64,000 nucleotides of DNA from Chitinophagaceae bacterium. GTDB lineage: Bacteria; Bacteroidota; Bacteroidia; Cytophagales; Cytophagaceae. The stretch is taken from contig JAQBNU010000092.1 of the NCBI GenBank assembly GCA_028288365.1, positions 1-64,000 of the forward strand, read 5' to 3'. The translations under genes were made by a program, and so were the position numbers. Under the pieces are notes generated by a model, which did no database searches, was not told the origin of the DNA, and saw nothing but the letters and a program-made list of their open reading frames with translations. Shown piece by piece: positions 57,006-64,000 of the stretch. Each line of letters opens with the position of its first letter. Positions within the stretch are counted from its first letter, which is position 1.

Positions 57006-59072
57006 ATGGAAAACGCCGCTTTTTATTTTCAACATCCCTGGCTGGTTGCGCTGGCTTTCGGTGCAGGATTCCTCTACGCAGGACTTCTTTATATACCTAA
57101 ACAAGAATGGTCCAGCACTTATAAATATTCACTAGCCGCTATACGATTTACAGTCATCTTCATCATCGTATTATTATTGGCCGGGCCGATCAGTCGCTTT
57201 TTTGATCGCAACGAAGAAAAACCGGAAGTGGTCATCGCCTTGGATCAGTCGTACTCGATTAAAGCCTTTAACGATTCTTCTTCTCTTGACAATACCTATG
57301 CAAAATTAAAGACACTTCGTGAAAGCCTTGAAAACAAAGGGATCCGTGTCAAGGTGATGGATTTAAATGCCTCAGAAAGTAAACTGGGCAGGCCTACTCA
57401 ATGGGCACAACAAACTTCCATGAGTCAGTTGCTGTCGAATGTAAAGGACCTGGAAGAAAATAAAAATTTCCGAGGCCTGATCCTCGCAACGGATGGAATT
57501 TATAACAAAGGTATCAATCCTTTGTACCAAGCCTTCAATACACCAGTATATACTGTTGGTCTCGGCGACACCACAGTACAACGAGATGTCAAAGTAAAAA
57601 ATATACTCTACAACAAAATATCTTATAAAGGCAATGACTTCCCTATCCACGCAGACATTTCAAGTCAGGGTGCTTCAGGTGAAAGTGTAACGGTATCACT
57701 CCAACACAAAGGCACTGTACTTTCCTCGCAAGCAATCACACTTCGCAACAAAGCGGTGCAACGTGTTTCTTTTCAAACCTCTGCCAAAGAAAAAGGATTG
57801 CTTCATTTGACGGTAGAAGTCAGTACGATCAGCGAGGAGAAAAACAAAGCGAACAACAAGGCGCATGCTTATATAGAAGTCATCGACAATAAACAGAAAG
57901 TATTGATCTGTGCTGCCGCTCCGCATCCAGACATCAAAGCGTTGCGCAACGCTTTGGAAGAAAAGGAAAACATTGAAACTTATCTTTGTATACCTGGCCT
58001 TGCAGCACTTCCAAAAGAATCGTTTGACCTGATCATTTTTCATCAGTTGCCACACATGAATAATCTGGCGCAAAATGAATTCAATGAATTGGTAAAAACA
58101 ACGACGCCCAAATTATTCATTGTGGCGAACATGACCAATCTTCCTCTTTTTAATGAGTCCAACAATTTACTTTCTATTTCACAACGCTCTAGTCAAAAAG
58201 ATCTGGCCGCCGCCGCTGTCAATAGTAATTTTACAAAATTCAGTTTGCCTGCCGATCAAAAAGACAGATGGAATGAAACTCCTCCCTTGCAAGTACCCTT
58301 TGGTCAGTATAAAATTAAAAGTGAAGCCGACATTATTCTTTATCAAAAAATCGGTAAAGTATCCACCAATACACCTCTGTTGCTTACCAGTATGGACCGC
58401 AAGACTGCGGTGCTTTGCGGCGAAGGTTTGTGGTGGTGGAGACTCCATGAAGCGGGCAAGTTTGGAGAAGCAGAAGCGTTTGATAAACTGATTCAGGATC
58501 TTGTGCAATTCATGTCTTCTAAAGAAGACAAACGCAAATTCAAAGTGTATCCTGCCAACAATGAATTCATTGCAGGAGATAACGTCGTGTTTCAGGCAGA
58601 GTTATTCAACGACATTTATGAACCGGTATACGATGTTCCCTTTCAAATCAAATTAACCAACGAGAACAAAGAACACTTTGATTATTCTTTCGTTCACACC
58701 AAAGGCAATCAGGGATACAACATTGCAGGCTTGAAACCAGGCGTCTATCAATTTACAGCAATAGGCGAATTGAATGGTAAGAAAGAACATTACAGCGGAG
58801 AGTTTTTAGTGGTAGAAGAATTAAGTGAATTAATGGAAAGCACGGCGAACCATAATTTACTAAGAGAATTATCGGCACAAAGCAAAGGCAAATTTTACAA
58901 AGCGCAACAAGTGGATCAGTTGACGGCAGACCTCACTGCACAGGAGTTTCCGGATGTCTTACATGCAAGTGAAAATTTATTGCATTGGATACAACTTACC
59001 TGGATCCTCTGGTTATTGATTGCATTAGCCTCCGCAGAGTGGGCCTTAAGAAAATACAAAGGGATATACTAA
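57006..59072 (+). CDS. VWA-like membrane protein (Bacteroidota type)
   Basis: 688 residues. Two N-terminal membrane helices (about 12-32, 42-66), then a von Willebrand A-like part with a MIDAS-like start VIALDQSYSI (DxSxS form; about residues 76-195) and Ig-like/beta domains (200-650), then one C-terminal membrane helix (about 655-680). Topology: helices at both ends, large soluble domain outside the cytoplasm. It is co-directional with a DUF5522-like gene (12 bases) and an OmpA/PD40 gene. Role unknown; a scaffold in the cell envelope is plausible. Confidence 0.8.
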   Translation: MENAAFYFQHPWLVALAFGAGFLYAGLLYIPKQEWSSTYKYSLAAIRFTVIFIIVLLLAGPISRFFDRNEEKPEVVIALDQSYSIKAFNDSSSLDNTYAKLKTLRESLENKGIRVKVMDLNASESKLGRPTQWAQQTSMSQLLSNVKDLEENKNFRGLILATDGIYNKGINPLYQAFNTPVYTVGLGDTTVQRDVKVKNILYNKISYKGNDFPIHADISSQGASGESVTVSLQHKGTVLSSQAITLRNKAVQRVSFQTSAKEKGLLHLTVEVSTISEEKNKANNKAHAYIEVIDNKQKVLICAAAPHPDIKALRNALEEKENIETYLCIPGLAALPKESFDLIIFHQLPHMNNLAQNEFNELVKTTTPKLFIVANMTNLPLFNESNNLLSISQRSSQKDLAAAAVNSNFTKFSLPADQKDRWNETPPLQVPFGQYKIKSEADIILYQKIGKVSTNTPLLLTSMDRKTAVLCGEGLWWWRLHEAGKFGEAEAFDKLIQDLVQFMSSKEDKRKFKVYPANNEFIAGDNVVFQAELFNDIYEPVYDVPFQIKLTNENKEHFDYSFVHTKGNQGYNIAGLKPGVYQFTAIGELNGKKEHYSGEFLVVEELSELMESTANHNLLRELSAQSKGKFYKAQQVDQLTADLTAQEFPDVLHASENLLHWIQLTWILWLLIALASAEWALRKYKGIY

Positions 59073-59084
59073 CGATCATTCTTT

Positions 59085-59261
59085 ATGGATCAAGCCGATA
59101 CTCCCGATGACTCTGTACCTGAAAAAAATCCTGATTTTTATATCGAAAATGGTTTGTATGTATTCACTGAAGCGTATCATTTAAAAAGAGGTACCTGTTG
59201 CCAAAACGGTTGCAGGCATTGTCCCTGGAAAAACAATTCTATTATTAAAAACGAGGAATAA
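59085..59261 (+). CDS. DUF5522-like small cysteine-rich protein
   Basis: A 58-residue protein, shorter than most gene finders accept. The first half is acidic and the C-terminal half carries the signature TCCQNGCRHCPW, with C38, C39, C43 and C46, preceded by ENGLYVFTEAYHLKRG. This resembles the DUF5522 family, often cytoplasmic and metal-binding by its Cys pattern. It lies 12 bases after the VWA gene and 7 before the next gene, so it is surely part of one operon. Confidence 0.85.
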   Translation: MDQADTPDDSVPEKNPDFYIENGLYVFTEAYHLKRGTCCQNGCRHCPWKNNSIIKNEE

Positions 59262-59268
59262 AATAACG

Positions 59269-61377
59269 ATGAAACCATTTTCTCTTTTATTTTTAATACT
59301 CTCATTATTGCATCCTCCGCTTTACGCGCAGAGTCAGCTATTGATCAATGAATCGTTTGATGGAACATCAGCTATTTGGTATACGGATGCAACTGAATCT
59401 TATTCCTGCAAAATACATCACGGAAGTTATCAAATAGAAAACAAAACAAAAGGCGGCAATTCATTTTCTATTCCTGCTCTAATAGATCCGGCATTGGATT
59501 TTGAGATAGAAGCAAGTCTGATGCTGACGGGAGGTACAGACAATTATGGATTTGGGTTATTTGCCAAAGACATTCGCTCTTCCGCCAATCAAAAAGAACA
59601 TTACTTTACAATTTCAGGAAATGGGCTCTATAGTTTGTCTACATTCTCTCCCATTCAAAAACTTATTGTCACTAAACCATGGACAACAAGTACAACCGTT
59701 AGGCAAGGATACCATCAACCCAACGTGTTAAAAATAAAAAAAACGCAAACACAAACTTCTTTCTTCATCAATGATACATTGGTCTACAGTACACCTGGTA
59801 ATTATTTCTGGGGAACCAAGATTGGCTTCGTTGTATACAACGAAGCACAGGTACATGTTGATTATATCACGGTAAAGCAAGACAGGGGGTTGAGCAATGA
59901 GTTAGTCAATACGAAACCCTTGATCAAAGAAAACATGGGCTCTGCCATCAACACGAAACATGATGAGTTCTTTCCCGTTATCAGTTCGGACGGTAATACA
60001 TTGTATTTAGGAGTAAGCGGTGACGAGAACAATGTACCGGATAAAGAAAGAGATGATGTATGGTATTCTACGTCGAACAGCGACGGCACCTGGAGCAAGC
60101 GGCAGAACATCGGCTATCCCATCAACAATGCAGCCTCCAACTTTGTCATCTCCGTTACGCCTGACAACAACAGTTTGATTCTTCACGACATGTACGATGA
60201 AAAAGCAAACTGGAAAGGAAATGGATTTTCTATTTCTCATCGCAATGAAAATGGATGGAGCATTCCGGAAGACATGCTGGTAGATAAATATTATACATTA
60301 GGCAATCGTGTTTCTTATTGTATTTCACCAGATAGAAAAGTATTGTTACTCGCTATTGAGCGGGAAGACGGCCTTGGTCAAAATGATTTGTATGTTTCTT
60401 TTCAAAAGAGAAACAACACCTGGACTGTGCCCAAAAATATGGGAAGCACCATTAATACTTATGGCGACGAAGAGTCCCCGTTTGTTGCGGCCGATGGAAA
60501 AACATTGTACTTCTCTACCAATGGTAAAATGGGCTATGGTAACAATGATATTTTTATGACCAAACGATTGGATGATACCTGGACTCATTGGTCAGAACCT
60601 GTGAATCTGGGATCGAACATCAATTCGGAAAACTGGGATGCTTACTATACCATACCTGCTTCTGCGGATTATGCGTATTTAGTATCTGATAAAAACAGTA
60701 TAGGATTAAGTGATATTTTTAGAATAAAAGTTTCCGACGAAGCAAAGCCCGAACCGGTAGTGATTATTTATGGAAAGGTACTGGATAAAAATACTCATCA
60801 ACCTTTGGGGGCAACTATTTCTTATCATAACCTCTCTACTTCTGAAGACGCAGGTAGCGCGCGTTCCAATCCGGAAGATGGGAGTTATAAAATCATTTTG
60901 CCCTATGGAAAAGCGTATGGCTTTTTAGCGGAGAAAAAAGATTTCCTGGCCGAGAGCGACAACATGGACCTCACCGCAACAAGTGCTTATACTGAGATTG
61001 AAAGAAACCTTTACCTGTCTCCAATTGAAATAGGTAAAACAATTACTTTGAACAATGTATTCTTTGTAAGAAGTAAACCAGAATTGATACCTGATAGTTA
61101 TTCTGAGCTGGACAGACTTGTTACCATTATGAATGACAATCCAGAATTAAAGATCGAACTTTCCGGACATACCGATAACGTAGGAGATGCAGCTATCAAT
61201 TTAAAACTTTCCGAACAACGGGTGCAAACCATTAAAACATATCTTACCAGTAAACACATTTCTCCGAAACGCATTACAGGAAAAGGTTATGGTGGTACAA
61301 GACCAGTAGCAAGTAATGCGACAGAGGAAACAAGAAAATTAAATCGACGGGTAGAGTTTACTGTTATCAGCAAATAA
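59269..61377 (+). CDS. OmpA-family protein with LamG-like, PD40 and carboxypeptidase-regulatory domains
   Basis: 702 residues. Signal peptide (1-20, LYAQS), a jelly-roll-like domain (about 25-200), a PD40 propeller (about 225-490) with repeated INTKHDEFFPVISSDGNTLY and YGDEESPFVAADGKTLYFS blades, a carboxypeptidase-regulatory-like domain (about 500-590) and an OmpA C-terminal domain with SGHTDNVGDAAINLKLSEQR (640-659 region) and NRRVEFTVI. It resembles the PorE-like protein at 47.4 kb but lacks TPRs and has a carbohydrate-binding-like N-terminus. The last gene in its operon. Confidence 0.85.
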   Translation: MKPFSLLFLILSLLHPPLYAQSQLLINESFDGTSAIWYTDATESYSCKIHHGSYQIENKTKGGNSFSIPALIDPALDFEIEASLMLTGGTDNYGFGLFAKDIRSSANQKEHYFTISGNGLYSLSTFSPIQKLIVTKPWTTSTTVRQGYHQPNVLKIKKTQTQTSFFINDTLVYSTPGNYFWGTKIGFVVYNEAQVHVDYITVKQDRGLSNELVNTKPLIKENMGSAINTKHDEFFPVISSDGNTLYLGVSGDENNVPDKERDDVWYSTSNSDGTWSKRQNIGYPINNAASNFVISVTPDNNSLILHDMYDEKANWKGNGFSISHRNENGWSIPEDMLVDKYYTLGNRVSYCISPDRKVLLLAIEREDGLGQNDLYVSFQKRNNTWTVPKNMGSTINTYGDEESPFVAADGKTLYFSTNGKMGYGNNDIFMTKRLDDTWTHWSEPVNLGSNINSENWDAYYTIPASADYAYLVSDKNSIGLSDIFRIKVSDEAKPEPVVIIYGKVLDKNTHQPLGATISYHNLSTSEDAGSARSNPEDGSYKIILPYGKAYGFLAEKKDFLAESDNMDLTATSAYTEIERNLYLSPIEIGKTITLNNVFFVRSKPELIPDSYSELDRLVTIMNDNPELKIELSGHTDNVGDAAINLKLSEQRVQTIKTYLTSKHISPKRITGKGYGGTRPVASNATEETRKLNRRVEFTVISK

Positions 61378-61380
61378 AAA

Positions 61381-61408
61381 GAGAAGGAGTGTGCAAACAC
61401 TTCTCCTC
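61381..61408 (-). terminator. Minus-strand terminator next to the decayed T9SS gene
   Basis: A 12-position stem GAGAAGGAGTGT/ACACTTCTCCTC with one A-C mismatch and one G-T pair, GCAA loop, followed on the minus strand by TTTTT. It points to a minus-strand gene to its right. Confidence 0.6.
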
Positions 61409-61428
61409 AAATTCACTATTTATAAAAA

Positions 61429-61486
61429 CTATTTCACCAGGATATTTTTTCTTAACCGTCTTACCATTCGAATTAACCACATACAT
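61429..61486 (-). pseudogene. Remnant of a T9SS C-terminal sorting domain
   Basis: The minus strand encodes YVVNSNGKTVKK and then, after a shift of one base in an A6 run, NILVK and a TAG stop. That is the common ending of T9SS-sorted proteins. The preceding sequence has stops and further indels, so the upstream part of the gene is lost or unrecognisable. Confidence 0.5.
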
Positions 61487-61901
61487 TCATTGTGCCGGGC
61501 GGGAAGCATACATAGTAGCTACATACGAAATTCTTTTAAGATCACTACCAGATTGAATTTACTATAAAAGATGTAATGACTTTTACAAAAAAGGTATGAT
61601 TACCCTAATGTTTCACATTCTATCATTCTGGCGTCTAAACTGTAAATAGCTTCTGTGTGAACAGGAATTAAAACATCGCTATTTTTACGATTCATCGCCG
61701 GTCAGGGAACAAATCATGAAAGAATAAACAAGTCTCCTCTTTAGGTCATATTTAAAGAGGTCAATGGGATTTTACTACCTGATTTCAGGTAGCAATTATT
61801 TTCGTAAAACTTTCAATTAAAGGCCATTTGAAGCCACAGGAGTGTAACTTTAGTCTGAAAATAGAGTATATAATTTTTTCACATTCATAAATGGAATAGC
61901 T

Positions 61902-63848
61902 ATGCCTAAATTTTTGTTTTGCCTCTCTTTCATTCTATCTCTTTCCTACTCTGGCTATGCTCAGCGAACCAAGGTTTCTGCTGAAGAAAAAGAAGCGGCT
62001 CAGGCAGAAAAAAAGAAACACAAGGACGATGATTTTTTAATGACCACGTTCGAAACCAACTTTAGTTTTTCCAGAGACAAAAGTAAAACCAATCCTTTTT
62101 CCATCAAGGAAATCCGCAATTGCACGATACTTTGTTTGAAGGAAACATTAGGTTCCACCTATGCCAATTCTATCTACTATGACGGAACATCTACCATAGA
62201 TAAATTTTATGCCTACAATAAAAAAGAAAAAAACGATGTCGTAGGTATCGTCACAGCAAATCAAACGTATTCGTCTAATGGAATTTTTCATGACGATACA
62301 AAATTGTTTAGCTACTCGATTGCCTTTGCCAATATAGGAGAAACAGAAAGCTACATGATTGAAAAAAAATACACTGATCCCAAATACCTAACCAGTGTTT
62401 TCTTTCACGATGAATATCCCATAACCAAACGTACTATTTCATTCAACGTACCGGAATGGGCCGACGTCGATTTCATTTTAAAAAATACAGAGAAGTACGC
62501 ATTGGCAAAAACAATAACGAAAGACGATAAAACGAAAACAACCAATTACTCTTTCACCATCAACGATCTTTCTGCTGACAAATCAGAAAAAAATCAACCA
62601 AGTGCATCGGCTGTATTACCTCATATCATAGTGATCCATAAGAGTTATACGAAACTCGATGGTACAAAAGAAAATATATTCAACGACACCAAAGATCTTT
62701 ACAAGTGGTATTCTAGTCTGACAGGATTAGTAGAGAACGACAAAACAGTCATCAAACCTGTGGTTGAAAAAGTAACAGCAGGTAAAAGTACAGACATTGA
62801 AAAAGTAAAAGCATTGTTCTATTGGGTACAGGAAAACATTCGCTACATCGCTTTCGAAGACGGTGTTGCCGGTTATAAGCCAGCTTCGTGTCAAGAAGTA
62901 TACAACAACAAATACGGCGACTGTAAAGGAATGGCCAATTTGCTTAAAAACATGTTGGTGGTAGCAGGCTATGATGCCAGACTCACATGGGTTGGCACTC
63001 GTCACATCCCTTATAACAGTCATGCGATACCTGCACTGGTAGTGGATAATCACATGATCTGCACCTTGACACTAAACGGCAAACGTTATTTTCTGGATCC
63101 CACAGAAACCTACATCGGTATCGACGATTATGCACACCGGATACAGGGAAGGGAAATTCTAATTGAAGACGGAGATAAATTTATTCTGGATACCATTCCA
63201 TCATTCAATAAAGAACATAATAAAATCGTCATCAAACAGGATTTGATATTAGAGTCGGACATGCTCAAAGGCAAGTCACACGACATGTATTATGGCGAAG
63301 GCAAAACCAACATTCTCCGTTCTTATAATTCTTCTCAAACCGATAAACGGGATGAAGCAATTAAGCATTACCTGAACAACAACGATAAAAACATTGTGGT
63401 CTCTGACATTACCTCTTCCAGTATGGACGACAGAAGCAAGCCTGTTGATTTCCAATATGCAGTTTCTTATAAAAATCAAGTCGTAGAAGACAGTGACGAT
63501 AAGTACATCAGTCTGGATTACGATAAAGAATTTAAAAATTTTATCTTCGACACGACACGCATCAAAGACTACATGCTGGATTACAAGTATCAAATCAACA
63601 AACAAGTTCGTTTCAAAATACCAGAAGGTTATTCCGTGAAACATGTTCCTCAAAATCTAAAAAAGGTAACACCTGATTTTTCTTTTAATATTTCTTTCAA
63701 AGAAGAAAATGGATACGTGGTATACAACAAAGAAATCACAGTCGACAACTCTATCATTCGCAAAGAGGATTTCAAAACCTGGAACCAAACCATCAAAGAG
63801 CTAAAGAAAATTTACAATGATCAAGTTATCATCACGCATAAACAATAA
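61902..63848 (+). CDS. DUF3857/transglutaminase-like secreted protein
   Basis: 648 residues with a signal peptide (1-20, GYAQR). A DUF3857-type N-terminal part (about 60-290) precedes a transglutaminase-core domain with C341 in GDCKG, H374 in NSHAIP and D399 in FLDPTE, i.e. the complete Cys-His-Asp set. A DUF2569-like C-terminal beta region follows. In this family the fold may act as a protease, a transglutaminase or a binding domain; its activity is unproven. It is five bases upstream of a second, probably similar gene. Confidence 0.87.
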   Translation: MPKFLFCLSFILSLSYSGYAQRTKVSAEEKEAAQAEKKKHKDDDFLMTTFETNFSFSRDKSKTNPFSIKEIRNCTILCLKETLGSTYANSIYYDGTSTIDKFYAYNKKEKNDVVGIVTANQTYSSNGIFHDDTKLFSYSIAFANIGETESYMIEKKYTDPKYLTSVFFHDEYPITKRTISFNVPEWADVDFILKNTEKYALAKTITKDDKTKTTNYSFTINDLSADKSEKNQPSASAVLPHIIVIHKSYTKLDGTKENIFNDTKDLYKWYSSLTGLVENDKTVIKPVVEKVTAGKSTDIEKVKALFYWVQENIRYIAFEDGVAGYKPASCQEVYNNKYGDCKGMANLLKNMLVVAGYDARLTWVGTRHIPYNSHAIPALVVDNHMICTLTLNGKRYFLDPTETYIGIDDYAHRIQGREILIEDGDKFILDTIPSFNKEHNKIVIKQDLILESDMLKGKSHDMYYGEGKTNILRSYNSSQTDKRDEAIKHYLNNNDKNIVVSDITSSSMDDRSKPVDFQYAVSYKNQVVEDSDDKYISLDYDKEFKNFIFDTTRIKDYMLDYKYQINKQVRFKIPEGYSVKHVPQNLKKVTPDFSFNISFKEENGYVVYNKEITVDNSIIRKEDFKTWNQTIKELKKIYNDQVIITHKQ

Positions 63849-63852
63849 TTTC

Positions 63853-64000
63853 ATGACCAGACAACACTTTCACTTTTTACTTCTTGCGATACTTTTTACA
63901 GTTCATGGAGTAAGCGCTCAAAATGAAAAAGACGAATACCTTAAATTGATCGGTGGCAAAGACGCCGACTTCGAGAGCACCACTTATCCTGCTTCATGGG
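63853..64000 (+). CDS. Secreted protein, cut by the window edge (probable second DUF3857/transglutaminase protein)
   Basis: Only the first 49 residues are visible: a signal peptide (1-23, GVSAQ) and the start of the mature protein (EYLKLIGGKDADFESTTYP). It begins four bases after the stop of the preceding gene, so the two are co-transcribed. Placement in the DUF3857 family is inferred from position and the short N-terminus. Confidence 0.6.
   Translation, partial: MTRQHFHFLLLAILFTVHGVSAQNEKDEYLKLIGGKDADFESTTYPASW

Larger units (their letters stand above)
61378..61901. other. Intergenic region with decayed gene remnant and inverted repeats
   Basis: About 520 bases holding a minus-strand T9SS sorting-domain relic (61429-61486) and its terminator (61381-61408), plus two palindromes: CCTCTTTA/TAAAGAGG (61736-61760) and CTACCTGA/TCAGGTAG (61775-61792, 2-base centre), the latter about 110 bases before the transglutaminase start. 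No intact gene is supported. Confidence 0.6.

Noticed and set aside
61600-61695. 31-codon minus-strand frame beginning MNRKNSDVLIP
   Set aside because: No neighbouring signal, no family resemblance and too short to support alone in a decayed region.

Overview
The window is a stretch of chromosome from a member of the Bacteroidota, with modest GC content. The evidence is a tmRNA with the tag GEENYALAA, TANNTTTG-type -7 promoter boxes, type IX secretion (T9SS) components (PorQ, PorG-like and PorE-like proteins), a T9SS-sorted PKD/SprB-type surface protein, a SusC-like beta-barrel receptor, LytTR/LytS regulators, a 7TMR-DISM sensor and several alternative TTG starts. Order-level placement (Cytophagales, Chitinophagales or similar) cannot be settled from the sequence. 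No phage, integrase, complete insertion sequence, rRNA or CRISPR array is visible.

Layout. 1-15285, all minus: the first 1055 codons of a very large modular GH16 beta-glucanase that runs off the left edge; a CPA2 cation/proton antiporter overlapping a small outer-membrane protein; a LytTR regulator, LytS-type kinase and secreted propeller-like protein in one coupled operon; a GH20 beta-hexosaminidase; a T9SS-sorted SprB/PKD protein; and a 7TM sensor whose C-terminus is an IS1595/ISXO2 transposase-type zinc ribbon. 15611-28282, mostly plus: a TMTC-like membrane/TPR protein; a four-helix-bundle gene and ssrA (both minus); dnaX with an A10 slippery run that should yield short and long subunits; an M16 peptidase; an MBOAT plus SGNH-type acylation pair; an unknown protein; and an Omp85-type barrel. 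28337-30868, minus: a lipoprotein cluster (SCO1/SenC, YwqK-like, YHYH) and dps. 31189-37490, plus: an outer-membrane receptor, a sulfatase, a PIG-V-like glycosyltransferase and a small membrane protein. 37528-38523, minus: an LRR protein and tRNA-Glu. 38711-40459, plus: gap and a secreted protein. 40577-47219, minus: a DinB-like protein and the tight lon-porQ-hslU-SDR operon. 47345-64000, mixed: a PorE-like OmpA protein, sucD, a PorG-like protein, rarA, a DMT permease, lpdA, fabG, a VWA protein with a 58-residue DUF5522-like gene and a second OmpA/PD40 protein, and two transglutaminase-type secreted genes, the last cut by the right edge.

Most of the window is core metabolism, proteostasis and cell-envelope function. 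Polysaccharide-active enzymes (GH16, GH20, sulfatase), T9SS parts and T9SS cargo suggest a free-living polymer degrader. The observations most worth a second look are the 7TM sensor with a transposase-derived output domain and the recoded dnaX. Others are the lon-porQ-hslU operon, the VWA-DUF5522-OmpA operon, a decayed T9SS sorting domain at about 61.4 kb, and several unusual inverted-repeat structures next to RNA genes and stop codons.
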